Positions 37,968-47,159 of a DNA stretch of 64,000 bases are shown in pieces. This DNA comes from Actinomycetes bacterium (lineage in GTDB: Bacteria; Actinomycetota; Acidimicrobiia; Acidimicrobiales; Ilumatobacteraceae). The number at the start of each line of letters is the position of its first letter. The stretch's first letter is position 1. The stretch spans positions 1 to 64,000 of the forward strand of contig JAIXWJ010000060.1 of assembly GCA_027491335.1 (NCBI GenBank), written 5' to 3'. Under the pieces are notes generated by a model. That model was not told the DNA's origin. It made no database searches and saw nothing but the letters and a program-made list of their open reading frames with translations. The translations under genes were made by a program, and so were the position numbers.

Positions 37968-39158
37968 ATGACTGACCTCGCCGGCAAGCGCATCGTTGTT
38001 GGCGTGTGCGGTGGTATCGCCGCGTACAAGGCCGTCGAGGTGTGTCGTCGCTTGGTCGACGCCGGAGCACACGTCGTCCCGGTCATGACCAAAGGGGCCG
38101 AGCACTTCATCGGTCGCACCACGTTGTCGGCGTTGTGCAGCGAGCCGGTGCAGATGTCGCTGTGGGACGAGGAGTCGCCCATCCCGCACACCAAGTTGGG
38201 GCAAGGCGCCGATCTGGTGTTGGTGGCACCGGCCACCGCTCGGCTGTTGGGTGCGTACGCCAATGGTCTCAGTACCGATCTCCTCACCAACGTGCTCATC
38301 GCCACCCGAGCTCCGGTGGTGGTGTGTCCGGCGATGCACACCGAGATGTGGGAACACCCCGCGGTGCAGCAGAACATCGCCACGTTGATGTCTCGTGGTG
38401 TCACGGTCGTCGAACCCGATGAGGGACGTTTGGCCGGGGGAGATTCGGGCAAGGGTCGTCTGGCCGGTCCGGATGCCATCGTGGCCGCGGTGCGCGCCGA
38501 ACTCGGCCCCAAAGATCTGGCCGGCACGCACGTGGTGGTCACCGCCGGCGGAACCCGTGAACCCATCGACGCGGTGCGCGTGATCGCCAATCGATCCAGC
38601 GGCAAGCAGGGTTATGCCGTGGCCGCCGAGGCCGCTCGGCGCGGCGCCTGCGTCACTCTGGTGTCCACCGTCGATCTGCCCGCACCCCATGGCGCCAAGG
38701 TGGTGGCGGTCGAGACCGCGGCCCAGATGCAGGCGGCCCTCGAACAGGTCTGGCCCACCACCGATGTTCTGGTGATGGCGGCCGCCGTGGCGGACTTCCG
38801 TCCGATCGCGTGCGCCGACGGAAAGATCAAGAAGGACGAGGGAGTTCCGAACATCGTTCTCGAACCGACCCCCGACATCTTGTGCGCGTTGGCGTCGACG
38901 AAACGTCCCGGACAAACCGTCGTCGGTTTCGCCGCCGAAACCTCGGATCTGGTGGCCAACGCCGAGAGCAAACTGGCGCGCAAAAACCTCGACATGATCG
39001 TGGCCAACGACGTCAGTCAGCCCGGCGTGGGCTTCCAGCACGACACCAACGCGGTCACCTTCTTGCGACCCGGCCAGGCTCTAGAGTCGGTGGCGTTGAC
39101 CGACAAGCGGGCCATCGCCCGCGAGTTGATCGATCGGGTCGTGTCCGCACGCTCCTGA
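37968..39158 (+). CDS. coaBC: Bifunctional phosphopantothenoylcysteine decarboxylase/synthetase CoaBC
   Basis: This 396-residue fusion makes 4'-phosphopantetheine for CoA. The N-terminal CoaC flavoprotein half has VGVCGGIAAYKAVEV and the substrate motif PAMHTEMWEHP (about residues 121-131). The C-terminal CoaB half begins near GTHVVVTAGGTREPID, with NRSSGKQGYAVAAEA and a KKDEG-type CTP-binding segment. Both halves look intact. Confidence 0.96.
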   Translation: MTDLAGKRIVVGVCGGIAAYKAVEVCRRLVDAGAHVVPVMTKGAEHFIGRTTLSALCSEPVQMSLWDEESPIPHTKLGQGADLVLVAPATARLLGAYANGLSTDLLTNVLIATRAPVVVCPAMHTEMWEHPAVQQNIATLMSRGVTVVEPDEGRLAGGDSGKGRLAGPDAIVAAVRAELGPKDLAGTHVVVTAGGTREPIDAVRVIANRSSGKQGYAVAAEAARRGACVTLVSTVDLPAPHGAKVVAVETAAQMQAALEQVWPTTDVLVMAAAVADFRPIACADGKIKKDEGVPNIVLEPTPDILCALASTKRPGQTVVGFAAETSDLVANAESKLARKNLDMIVANDVSQPGVGFQHDTNAVTFLRPGQALESVALTDKRAIARELIDRVVSARS

Positions 39159-39218
39159 CCGTGTTCGTCGACGCAGTTTTTTCAACACACGTTTCCCCAA
39201 CCCTCGACCGGAGTCATC

Positions 39219-40412
39219 ATGAGCCGTAATTGGACCTTCACCTCGGAAAGCGTCACCGAAGGACACCCCGACAAGGTGGCCGACCAGGTGTCCGATGCGG
39301 TTCTCGACGCGATCCTCGACAAGGACCCGCACGCTCGCGTGGCGTGCGAGACGTTGGTGACCACCGGTCTGTGTTTGGTCTCGGGTGAGATCACCACCGA
39401 CGCCTACGTCGACATCGCCGAGACCGCCCGCGAGGTGATTCTCGGCATCGGCTACAACAACGCCGCTTATGGCTTCGACGGCAAGACCTGCGGCGTGTTG
39501 GTGGCTCTCGATGCCCAGAGCGCCGACATCGCTCAGGGCGTCGACAAGAGCGAGGAGACGCGCGCGCGTTCCGGTAGCGACGACCTCGATCTGCAGGGCG
39601 CCGGCGACCAGGGAATGATGTTCGGCTACGCCTGCAACGAGACTCCCGAGTTAATGCCGTTGCCCATCTTCGTGGCGCATCGCTTGGCCGAGCGTCTCAC
39701 CGAGGTGCGCAAGTCCAGTCAGATCCCGTACCTGCGTCCCGACGGCAAGACCCAGGTCACCTTCGATTACGTCGACGGCAAGCCGGTGCGTCTGCGCACC
39801 GTGCTCATCTCCACCCAGCACGAGGATGGCGTCGATCGCGACACCGTCATTCGTCCCGACCTCATCGAACAAGTCATCCGCCCGGTCATCCCGGCCCAGT
39901 TCGCCGACGACGATTACGCGGTCTACGTGAACCCCACGGGCAAGTTCGTGTTGGGCGGTCCGCACGCCGACACCGGTCTCACCGGTCGCAAGATCATCGT
40001 CGACACCTACGGCGGCATGGGTCGTCATGGTGGCGGCGCATTCAGCGGCAAGGACCCGAGCAAGGTGGATCGTTCGGCCGCCTATGCGTCGCGTTGGGTG
40101 GCCAAGCACGTGGTGGCCAGTGGCGCCGCCGATCGTTGCGAGGTTCAGGTGGCGTACGCCATCGGCATGGCGCATCCGGTGAGCATCCTCGTCGAGACCT
40201 TCGGCACCGAGAAGGTGGCCGTGGAGAAGATCGAAGCCGCGGTTCGCGCCACCTTCGACCTGCGCCCGGCGGCCATCGTGCGCGACCTGAAGTTGAAGCG
40301 CCCGATCTATCGCGCAACCGCCGCGTATGGTCACTTCGGCCGTGAACTGCCCGACTTCGAATGGGAAAAGCTCTCCCGACTCGCCGACTTCTCGGCCGCG
40401 CTCGGTCGCTGA
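39219..40412 (+). CDS. metK: S-adenosylmethionine synthetase
   Basis: This 397-residue enzyme makes SAM from methionine and ATP. Signature segments are [16 protein letters not shown] (about residues 7-22), [12 protein letters not shown] (about 127-138) and [16 protein letters not shown] (about 269-284). CGGAG lies seven bases before ATG 39219. The 60-bp gap before it holds a six-T run (39177-39182) but no riboswitch or convincing terminator. Confidence 0.98.
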   Translation: MSRNWTFTSESVTEGHPDKVADQVSDAVLDAILDKDPHARVACETLVTTGLCLVSGEITTDAYVDIAETAREVILGIGYNNAAYGFDGKTCGVLVALDAQSADIAQGVDKSEETRARSGSDDLDLQGAGDQGMMFGYACNETPELMPLPIFVAHRLAERLTEVRKSSQIPYLRPDGKTQVTFDYVDGKPVRLRTVLISTQHEDGVDRDTVIRPDLIEQVIRPVIPAQFADDDYAVYVNPTGKFVLGGPHADTGLTGRKIIVDTYGGMGRHGGGAFSGKDPSKVDRSAAYASRWVAKHVVASGAADRCEVQVAYAIGMAHPVSILVETFGTEKVAVEKIEAAVRATFDLRPAAIVRDLKLKRPIYRATAAYGHFGRELPDFEWEKLSRLADFSAALGR

Positions 40413-40428
40413 ATCTCCCAACGCCGCG

Positions 40429-42195
40429 ATGACGCCGAAGGCATCGGCCGATTCGACTCCGCATCTCGTCGCCGGGATCGTTCCCGATGTCACCGGCCTC
40501 GACCGCGTGTTCGATTACGCCGTCTCCGAGGAGATGGCCGCCTCGGTGGGCATCGGTGGTCGCGTGCGGGTGTCCTTGAATGGTCGCCACGTTGGCGGTT
40601 GGATCGTGTCGTTGGAACCTCCGTCCGATGACGGGTTGAAGCTGAAGTTCATCGAGCGCTCCAGCGGGCTCGGTCCCGACGAGGAGACCTTGGACCTGTG
40701 TCGGTGGGCTTCGTGGCGATGGGGGGCCAATCGTCTGCGGCCGTTCCTGGTGACGGCCTCGCCGAACACCGTGGTGAATCGAGCGTCGCCCACCCGACGC
40801 ACGAAGGTGTTGGCCGAACCGGTGTCGCCGGCGGCGACGTCGTTGCTGGCCGATGGCGGTGGCGTTTTGCGTCTACCTCCGAGCGACGATCAGATGCCCG
40901 CGGTGCTGGCGGCCGCGCGTCTGGGGCCCACCTTGGTGGTGTGCGCATCCATCGATGGGGCGCGGGTGTTGGCGACGCGGCTTCGTCGCACGGGAGTGTC
41001 GGTGGCCCTCATGCCCGACGAGTGGGCGCAGGCTCGGGGCGGAGCCGATGTGGTGATCGGCGCGCGAGCTGCCGCGTTCGCTCCCTGTCCGGATCTGGCG
41101 TCGGCGGTCGTGCTCGATGAACACGAGGACGCCATGCAAGAGGAACGAGTGCCCACCTGGCACGCCCGCGACGTGGTGATCGAACGGGCCCGACGTCGCG
41201 GCGCACCGGTTCTGCTGATTTCCCCGTGTCCATCGGTGGGGGCGTTGGCGGGTCGCAAGGTGGTGGCGCCGCCCGCCGAGCGCGAGGCGGCCGCATGGCC
41301 GTTGGTGGAGGTCGCCGATCGCAACGATGAAGAACCGTGGAAGCGATCCTTGGTGTCGGCGCAATTGATCGCCCACTTGCGAGACCCGGACGTGCGCGTG
41401 GCGTGCGTGCTGAACACCAAAGGTCAAGCGAAGTTGTTGGCGTGTCGGGGATGCAACACCCTCGTGCGCTGCGAGAAGTGCGACGCGGCCATGGGCGAGG
41501 ACGAGGTCGGTCGTCTGGATTGTGGTTCGTGCGGGGCAACGCGACCGCGAGTGTGCGCGTCGTGTGGCTCCGGTGTGCTCGCTCGACTACGACCCGGCGT
41601 TTCCCGCTTGCGCGACGAGTTGGAGGCCGCCGCCCAACGCGATGTGGTGTCGGTGGTGGCCAACAAAGACTCCGATGTCGTCGACGACTCGGTGGCCGAC
41701 GTGTTCGTGGGCACCGAGGCGGTGTTGCACCGTGTGCGACGCATCGACGTGGTGGCGTTCCTCGATTTCGACAGTGAGCTATTGGCCCCGCGTTATCGGG
41801 CCGCCGAACAAGCGATGGCGTTGTTGGCACGGGCCGCTCGTTTGTTGGGCAAGCGACGCGATGGTGGTCGTCTGCTCATTCAGACCACGATGTCCGATCA
41901 CGAGGTGGTGCGCGCGGCACTGGCGGGTTCGCCGTCGGTGGCCAGCGACGCCGAGGTCGCGCGTCGCACCGCGTTGTCGTTGCCGCCGTTCTCGGCCATG
42001 GCCATCATCGATGGCGACGGCGCGGAGCGGTTCACCGACGATCTACGGTCGCGGTCCGGCATCTCGGTGGTCGCGCATCGTGATCGGTGGTTGGTGCGCG
42101 CCACGGATTCGACGGCGTTGGCCGATGCCCTCGCGGAGACCGAGCGCCCCGCGAACTCCAAGTTGCGCGTCGAGGTCGACCCACCGCGGCTCTAG
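40429..42195 (+). CDS. priA: PriA-like primosomal protein without helicase motifs
   Basis: This is a 588-residue actinobacterial PriA. The N-terminal 3'-DNA-binding domain (VFDYAVSEEM...GGRVRVSLNGRHVGGWIV) and the eight-cysteine zinc region (CRGCNTLVRCEKC, then CGSC and CASCGSG, about residues 340-388) are intact. The Walker A loop is absent from the LPPSDDQMPAVLAAA region, and the DEEH box is degenerate (VLDEHEDA). It is therefore probably not a helicase, as known for this actinobacterial form, and may serve as a structural primosome factor. It follows metK as usual. Confidence 0.9.
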   Translation: MTPKASADSTPHLVAGIVPDVTGLDRVFDYAVSEEMAASVGIGGRVRVSLNGRHVGGWIVSLEPPSDDGLKLKFIERSSGLGPDEETLDLCRWASWRWGANRLRPFLVTASPNTVVNRASPTRRTKVLAEPVSPAATSLLADGGGVLRLPPSDDQMPAVLAAARLGPTLVVCASIDGARVLATRLRRTGVSVALMPDEWAQARGGADVVIGARAAAFAPCPDLASAVVLDEHEDAMQEERVPTWHARDVVIERARRRGAPVLLISPCPSVGALAGRKVVAPPAEREAAAWPLVEVADRNDEEPWKRSLVSAQLIAHLRDPDVRVACVLNTKGQAKLLACRGCNTLVRCEKCDAAMGEDEVGRLDCGSCGATRPRVCASCGSGVLARLRPGVSRLRDELEAAAQRDVVSVVANKDSDVVDDSVADVFVGTEAVLHRVRRIDVVAFLDFDSELLAPRYRAAEQAMALLARAARLLGKRRDGGRLLIQTTMSDHEVVRAALAGSPSVASDAEVARRTALSLPPFSAMAIIDGDGAERFTDDLRSRSGISVVAHRDRWLVRATDSTALADALAETERPANSKLRVEVDPPRL

Positions 42196-42214
42196 GAGAG
42201 CGTGGTGCGTTCGG

Positions 42215-42913
42215 TCATCGAGATTCGGTGCTCACGCGCAACAAACGAAATCCCTGTCGCGAGGCCAAGCGCTTGGTGGGGTGGCCGTTGTCGGTCAACC
42301 ACTTCTGCAACGAATCGCTGCCCAGATTCTTGTTGACCACCAGAATCGCACCGCCGTCGCGGGTGAGACGCGGCATCCATCGACGCATCATGTCGTGCAA
42401 CTCGTTCTTGCCCACTTTGATGGGGGGATTGCTCCACATCGCGGCGAAGGACACGTCGGTGGGAACCTCGTCCGGCGCGGCCACGACCACGTTGCGCAAT
42501 CCGAGAGCCGTGGCGTTGTCGCTCGTCAATCGACGCGCGCGAGCGTTCACATCGACGGCCCACACGCGGCACTCCGGTCGACGTCGCGCCATGGTCAACG
42601 CGATCACCCCGGCTCCGCAACCCAGGTCGAGTAGATCGCCCGAGGTCGGTAACTCGGGCGCTTCCAACAACAAGAACTTCGTGCCGGCGTCCACGCGGCC
42701 GTGCGAAAAGACGCCGGTGTCGGTTTCCATCTCGAACGAACCGTCGGGAAGGGTGACCTCGATGCGCTTTCGCGCCGACTCCACCTCGGGCTCCTCGCTG
42801 AAGTAGTGCTGGTTGGGCTGGCCCGCATTGGCGGTTTCGGATGCGGATGTCACGGGGTCGGAAGTCTCGGGCTCGGATGTCTCGGGGTCGGATGTCTCGG
42901 GGTCGGATGTCAT
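42215..42913 (-). CDS. RsmC-like class I methyltransferase
   Basis: This is a 232-residue SAM-dependent methyltransferase. The SAM motif LLDLGCGAGVIAL is at about residues 92-104, the acidic loop VWAVDVNARA near 115, and the catalytic NPPIKVG near 161, which is characteristic of RsmC/RlmG N2-guanine methyltransferases. Only the C-terminal catalytic half of E. coli RsmC is present, as in many actinobacterial members. Residues 2-21 are a TSDPE repeat coded by four 15-bp units. It is divergent to def and convergent to priA. Confidence 0.88.
   Translation of the reverse strand: MTSDPETSDPETSEPETSDPVTSASETANAGQPNQHYFSEEPEVESARKRIEVTLPDGSFEMETDTGVFSHGRVDAGTKFLLLEAPELPTSGDLLDLGCGAGVIALTMARRRPECRVWAVDVNARARRLTSDNATALGLRNVVVAAPDEVPTDVSFAAMWSNPPIKVGKNELHDMMRRWMPRLTRDGGAILVVNKNLGSDSLQKWLTDNGHPTKRLASRQGFRLLRVSTESR
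42853..42912 (-). repeat. Four 15-bp tandem repeats at the 5' end of the rsmC-like gene
   Basis: On the plus strand the units are CGGGGTCGGATGTCT with single changes, at 42853, 42868, 42883 and 42898. They code for the disordered SDPET repeat at the protein's N-terminus, ending at the start codon. The copy number may vary between strains. Confidence 0.85.
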
Positions 42914-42921
42914 GGCATCGG

Positions 42922-42927
42922 TAGCCT
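42922..42927 (+). promoter_or_regulatory. -10 element of a leaderless def promoter
   Basis: TAGCCT lies seven bases before the def ATG at 42935 in the 21-bp divergent gap. No Shine-Dalgarno is present. Confidence 0.5.
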
Positions 42928-42934
42928 GTCACGC

Positions 42935-43462
42935 ATGACCTACCAGATTCGGACATTCGGAGATCCCGTGCTCGCCTCGCAGGCTTTGCCGGTGACCGAC
43001 ATCGACGGAAAGATCGTGCGAATCGTCGACGAAATGTTCGACACCCTCTACGACAGCGACTCCGGCATCGGTCTGGCGGCTCCGCAAGTGGGTATCCAAC
43101 GTCAGATCTTCGTCTGGGACATGGATGACGAGCCGATGGTGGTTCTGAATCCGGTCATCGTGGAATCCGACGGCGAGTGGGTGTACGACGAAGGGTGCCT
43201 CAGCATCCCCGGCCTGTACGTCGAGATGACCCGACCCAAGACGGTGCTCATGAAGGGCATCGACATGAACGGCAACGAGGTGGCCATCGAGGCCGACGAA
43301 CTCGAGGCACGACTGTTCCAACACGAACTCGATCACCTGAACGGCGTTCTCATGTTCGACCGCATGCAGCCCGACCAGCGCAAGGCCGCCATTGCCGAAT
43401 ACAAGAAGCTCACCGAACAGGCCGCGGGGCTGAGTGCACCCAAGCGGCTGAAGGCCGAATGA
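42935..43462 (+). CDS. def: Peptide deformylase
   Basis: This 175-residue metalloenzyme removes the formyl group from nascent proteins. All three family motifs are intact: GIGLAAPQ (about residues 45-52), EGCLS (about 87-91, metal-binding cysteine) and HELDH (about 130-134, HExxH). It is coupled to fmt by an ATGA overlap, pairing formylation and deformylation genes. The leaderless -10 and the family length fix the start at 42935 rather than the upstream ATG. Confidence 0.96.
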   Translation: MTYQIRTFGDPVLASQALPVTDIDGKIVRIVDEMFDTLYDSDSGIGLAAPQVGIQRQIFVWDMDDEPMVVLNPVIVESDGEWVYDEGCLSIPGLYVEMTRPKTVLMKGIDMNGNEVAIEADELEARLFQHELDHLNGVLMFDRMQPDQRKAAIAEYKKLTEQAAGLSAPKRLKAE

Positions 43463-44394
43463 CCGCACTGGCACCTTTGCCCACCGGGCCGGTGCGTCGC
43501 GTCGCGTTCCTGGGCACTCCGGCCCTGGCGGTGCCCGTGCTTGAAGCCTTGGTGAACGATGGCATCGACGTGGTCCACGTCGTCACCCGCGCCGACAAGC
43601 GTCGCGGTCGGGGATCCGAATTGATGCCCAGTCCGATCAAGGAATGCGCCCGACGACTGGGCCTTCCGGTGGGGCACTCGGTCGACGAGTTGCTCGACAT
43701 CCATCGTCGCGAGCCCATCGATCTGTGCGTGGTCGTCGCCTACGGCGCCCTCATCAAGTCGCACGTTCTGCGCGTTCTTCCCATGGTGAACATTCACGTG
43801 TCGTTGCTGCCTCGCTGGCGGGGTGCGGCGCCGATCGAACGAGCGTTGCTCGCGGGCGACACCGAGACGGGTGTGTGCATCATGCAGGTGGAGGAGGGGC
43901 TCGACACCGGGGGAGTGTTGGCAACGGCGCGCATGCCGATCGACGAGCACACCACCGCCGACGACATCCGTGCGCGGCTCATCGCCGACGGAACCGCGCT
44001 GTTGTTGCAACAGCTGCGCGATGGTTTGAGCGCGCCAGTGCCTCAGGCGGGTGAACCGACGCACGCGGCCAAGATCGATGCCGGCGAGTTGCGCATCGAT
44101 TGGTCCCGCAATGCCACGACCATCTCACGATTGATCCGACTCGGCGGCGCGTGGACCACGCATCGTGGGCGGCGCCTGAAGATTCACGCCGCCGACGTGC
44201 GGCCCGTTTCGTGCGGCACGGGCGTGATTCGTGTCGTCGATGGTGACGTGTTGGTGGGGACCTCCAACGGTGCACTCGCTCTGCGAATCGTGCAGGCCGA
44301 GGGAAAGACCCGAATGGATGCCGGTGCGTGGGCCAATGGGGCGCAATTGTCACCCAACGAGACTCTCGGTGACGAGGTGGACGGTCATGGGTGA
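43459..44394 (+). CDS. fmt: Methionyl-tRNA formyltransferase
   Basis: This is a 311-residue enzyme that formylates initiator Met-tRNA. The N-terminal domain has VAFLGTPALAVPVLEAL and the active-site segment NIHVSLLPRWRGAAPI (about residues 111-126), where N and H are catalytic; the distal aspartate lies in EGLDTGGVL. The C-terminal OB-like domain (about 205-305) binds tRNA. It overlaps both def and rsmB. Confidence 0.96.
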   Translation: MTALAPLPTGPVRRVAFLGTPALAVPVLEALVNDGIDVVHVVTRADKRRGRGSELMPSPIKECARRLGLPVGHSVDELLDIHRREPIDLCVVVAYGALIKSHVLRVLPMVNIHVSLLPRWRGAAPIERALLAGDTETGVCIMQVEEGLDTGGVLATARMPIDEHTTADDIRARLIADGTALLLQQLRDGLSAPVPQAGEPTHAAKIDAGELRIDWSRNATTISRLIRLGGAWTTHRGRRLKIHAADVRPVSCGTGVIRVVDGDVLVGTSNGALALRIVQAEGKTRMDAGAWANGAQLSPNETLGDEVDGHG

Positions 44395-45517
44395 GTCCGC
44401 TCGGTCGGTCGCCTACGCGGCGCTCATGCGCATCGATCACGAGGGCGCCTACGCCAACCTCGTGTTGCCGGCGATGCTGTCGCGTTCGTCGTTGTCCGAC
44501 ATGGACCGTCGTTTCGTGACCGAACTCGTCTACGGCACCACGCGCATGCGTCGCGCTTGCGACGCACTGGTCGATCGTTTCGTCATGAGCGAGCCCGACG
44601 ATGCCACCCGCACCTTGTTGCGCCTTGGCGCCTACCAGTTGCAGTTCGCCAAGGTGGCGCCGCACGCCGCCGTCTCGGCCACCGTCGATCTGGCCACGCG
44701 CAAGACGAGTGGTTTCGTCAACGCGGTGTTGCGCAAAGTGTCGACCAAGCCCATGGTGTGGAGCGGCGAAGCGACGCGTTTGAGTTACCCCGACTGGATC
44801 GCGCGGGTGTTCGCCGAAGAATGCGGCGACGAAGCCGTCGATGCTCTCGAACGCATGAACCAGGCCGCCTCGGTCACCACTCGTGACGACGGATACGTGC
44901 AGGACGAATCGTCGCAATGGGTCGCGGCCGCGGTCGGTGCCCGCGCGGGCGAGATCGTGCTCGACGCGTGCGCCGGTCCCGGAGGCAAGGCCACCGCGCT
45001 GGCGGCCACGGGTGCTCGGGTGATCGGCGCCGACCTGCAACCATCCCGCGCGGGCCTGGTGGCCAAGAACGCCGAGCGACTCGGGCACCGATTGCCGGTT
45101 GTGGCCTGCGATGCCACGGCCCCGGCGTTCGGCACGGGATCCTTCGACCGAGTGTTGGTGGACGCACCATGTTCCGGGCTCGGGGCGTTGCGTCGCCGCG
45201 CCGACGCTCGTTGGCGCATCACCGAGGACGACGTTCGTGATCTGGCGAGCATTCAGCGCGACGTACTGTCGGCCAGTGCCGGTCTCGTGCGACCCGGTGG
45301 CGTGTTGGTGTACAGCGTGTGCACCATCACCGCGGCCGAATCCATCGACCACGCCGTTCCCGATGGTTTCGACGTCGTCGATCGCGATGGTGACGATGTG
45401 CTTCCCGCCCTCGGCCCCGATTGGCGGCCGTTCGGTCACGGCCATCGACTGTTGCCGCATCATGCCGACACCGACGGCATGGTCATCATCCGTTACCGTC
45501 GGCGCACAGGAGAGTGA
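44387..45517 (+). CDS. rsmB: 16S rRNA m5C967 methyltransferase RsmB/Sun
   Basis: This is a 376-residue protein with an N-terminal NusB-like RNA-binding domain (about 1-130) and a C-terminal m5C methyltransferase domain. SAM motif DACAGPGGKATALAA is at about residues 194-208, the catalytic DAPCSGLGALRR near 260, and the second cysteine lies in YSVCTIT (about 308). It is shorter than the E. coli protein (429) but lacks no key motif. ATG 44387 overlaps the fmt end by eight bases. Confidence 0.92.
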   Translation: MGESARSVAYAALMRIDHEGAYANLVLPAMLSRSSLSDMDRRFVTELVYGTTRMRRACDALVDRFVMSEPDDATRTLLRLGAYQLQFAKVAPHAAVSATVDLATRKTSGFVNAVLRKVSTKPMVWSGEATRLSYPDWIARVFAEECGDEAVDALERMNQAASVTTRDDGYVQDESSQWVAAAVGARAGEIVLDACAGPGGKATALAATGARVIGADLQPSRAGLVAKNAERLGHRLPVVACDATAPAFGTGSFDRVLVDAPCSGLGALRRRADARWRITEDDVRDLASIQRDVLSASAGLVRPGGVLVYSVCTITAAESIDHAVPDGFDVVDRDGDDVLPALGPDWRPFGHGHRLLPHHADTDGMVIIRYRRRTGE

Positions 45518-46014
45518 TGGGCATGGCGAGCAACACCAACGACGGTCCGCTTCTGGCCAAGGTGCTCACCGTCAGTGATGGGGTGGTGCACGGAACGCGC
45601 GAGGACACCTCGGGTGCCGGTTTGGCCGCCTGTCTCGAGAGCCACGGTTTCAGGGTGATCGAACGGGCCCTCACCGCCGACGGCGTCGACAACGTGGCCG
45701 CCGCGTTGGAGCGACTCTGTGCGGACTTCGCCGGCCTGGTGGTCAGCACCGGAGGCACGGGTTTCGCGCCCCGCGATCAGACCCCCGAAGGCACCCGACG
45801 CGTGATCGAGCGCGAGGCGCCGGGTTTGGCCGAGGCCATGCGGCTCGTCAGTCCGCTCGGCCGTCTTTCGCGCGGGGTGGTGGGCATACGTGGCTCGGCG
45901 ATCATCTGCAACACACCCGGTTCCCCCAGGGGCTGCGTGGAGCAGATCGAAGCGATCATCGACGTGTTGCCACATGCGTTGCGCCTGCTCGACGATCGAC
46001 CCACATCTCACTGA
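45517..46014 (+). CDS. MogA/MoaB family molybdenum cofactor protein
   Basis: This 165-residue MoCF-domain protein has the family motifs VLTVSDGVVHGTREDTSG (about residues 15-32), VVSTGGTGFAPRDQTPE (about 75-91) and NTPGSPRGC (about 134). MogA adenylylates molybdopterin before molybdenum insertion. No other cofactor gene is in the window, and the sequence alone does not separate MogA from MoaB. AGGAG precedes ATG 45517, which overlaps the rsmB stop; ATG 45523 is an alternative. Confidence 0.88.
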   Translation: MGMASNTNDGPLLAKVLTVSDGVVHGTREDTSGAGLAACLESHGFRVIERALTADGVDNVAAALERLCADFAGLVVSTGGTGFAPRDQTPEGTRRVIEREAPGLAEAMRLVSPLGRLSRGVVGIRGSAIICNTPGSPRGCVEQIEAIIDVLPHALRLLDDRPTSH

Positions 46015-46067
46015 CGAGCAATTCGCGACCGTCGGCAATTCACGACCGTCGGGTCTGGTCGCACCGG

Positions 46068-46073
46068 TAGCGT
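46068..46073 (+). promoter_or_regulatory. -10 element of a leaderless hisG promoter
   Basis: TAGCGT lies seven bases before the hisG GTG at 46081. No Shine-Dalgarno is evident. Confidence 0.45.
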
Positions 46074-46080
46074 CAGGGGC

Positions 46081-46953
46081 GTGTTGCGCCTCGTCCTGCC
46101 CAAAGGCTCCCTCGAGAAGGCCACCTTCGAATTGTTCGAAGCGGCCGATCTACCCATCAAGCGCTCGTCCAGCGTGGACTACAAGGCCACCATTGACGAT
46201 CCCCGCATCAGCGAAGTGCGCATTCTGCGTCCGCAGGAGATCCCGCAATACGTCGCCGAGGGCCTCTTCGACATCGGCATCACCGGTCGCGATTGGGTGG
46301 AGGAGACCGAGAGCTCCGTCGAGAGCCTCGGTGAGCTGAAGTACTCCAAGGCCACCAGCGATCCGGTGAAGGTGGTCGTCGCGGTGGCCGGCGACAGCCC
46401 GGCCCAGAGCGTGGCCGATCTGCCCCAGGGTGTTCGCGTCAGCACCGAATACCCGTCTCTTACGCGTCGTTACTTCGCCGAGCGCGGCATTCAGGCCGAC
46501 GTGCGTTTGTCGTACGGCGCGTCCGAGGCCAAGATCCCCGACATCGCGGACTGCATCGTCGACATCACCGAGACCGGTCGTGCCTTGCGCGCCGCGGGTC
46601 TGCGGGTCATCGACACCATGCTCGTCAGCTACACCGAGATGGTCGTGAACAAGACGTCGCACGCCGATCCGGCCAAACGCCACGCGATGAATCAGTTGAT
46701 GACGTTGTTGCTCGGCACGCTCGACGCGCGCGGCAAGGTGTTGGTGAAGTTGAACGTGGGCGCCGAGGACCTGCACAAGGTGTTGGCCGTTCTCCCGTCG
46801 GCGAAGTCACCCACCATCAGCGAATTGGCCGGCGGTGGCTTCGCCGTCGAGAGCGTGGTGGAGAAGCGTTCCATCAACACGCTCATCCCCGCGTTGAAGG
46901 ACGCCGGCGCCTCCGACTTGTTGGAACTGCCGATTTCCAAGATCGTGGCGTGA
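46081..46953 (+). CDS. hisG: ATP phosphoribosyltransferase, long form
   Basis: This 290-residue enzyme catalyses the first step of histidine synthesis. The catalytic domain starts with LRLVLPKGSLEKATFELF, has FDIGITGRDWVEE and the PRPP-binding segment DIADCIVDITETGRALR (about residues 155-171). The C-terminal domain (about 215-290) is the ACT-like histidine-feedback domain, so it is a hexameric HisG(L) that needs no HisZ. No other his gene is in the window; hisE-hisG pairs are usual in Actinobacteria but hisE is not adjacent. Confidence 0.95.
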   Translation: MLRLVLPKGSLEKATFELFEAADLPIKRSSSVDYKATIDDPRISEVRILRPQEIPQYVAEGLFDIGITGRDWVEETESSVESLGELKYSKATSDPVKVVVAVAGDSPAQSVADLPQGVRVSTEYPSLTRRYFAERGIQADVRLSYGASEAKIPDIADCIVDITETGRALRAAGLRVIDTMLVSYTEMVVNKTSHADPAKRHAMNQLMTLLLGTLDARGKVLVKLNVGAEDLHKVLAVLPSAKSPTISELAGGGFAVESVVEKRSINTLIPALKDAGASDLLELPISKIVA

Positions 46954-47159
46954 TCGTGAGCCTGATCATGGGCACGGTCGTCGAATTCGACGTTCACGTC
47001 GGTCTCGGCAAAGTGCGCACGGACGACGATCGGGATTTCATGTTTCACTGCGCCGAGATCGTCGACGGATCCCGCGACATCGCGGTGGGCACTCGGGTCA
47101 CTTTCCGCCTCGTCACGAAGTTCGGTCGTGAAGAAGCATTTGCCGTCACCGCCTGTTGA
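46950..47159 (+). CDS. Small cold-shock-like (OB fold) protein
   Basis: This is a 69-residue protein with the pattern MGTVVEFDVHVGLGKVRTDD...FHCAEIVDGSRDIAVGTRVTFR, known to me from an actinobacterial family of small cold-shock/OB-fold proteins. Nucleic acid binding is inferred from the fold. GTG 46950 overlaps the hisG stop (GTGA); ATG 46968 gives the more typical N-terminus (MGTVVEF) and may be the real start. Confidence 0.75.
   Translation: MIVSLIMGTVVEFDVHVGLGKVRTDDDRDFMFHCAEIVDGSRDIAVGTRVTFRLVTKFGREEAFAVTAC

Noticed and set aside
39177-39182. Six-T run between coaBC and metK as an intrinsic terminator
   Set aside because: No stable hairpin precedes it, and the two genes are normally co-transcribed.
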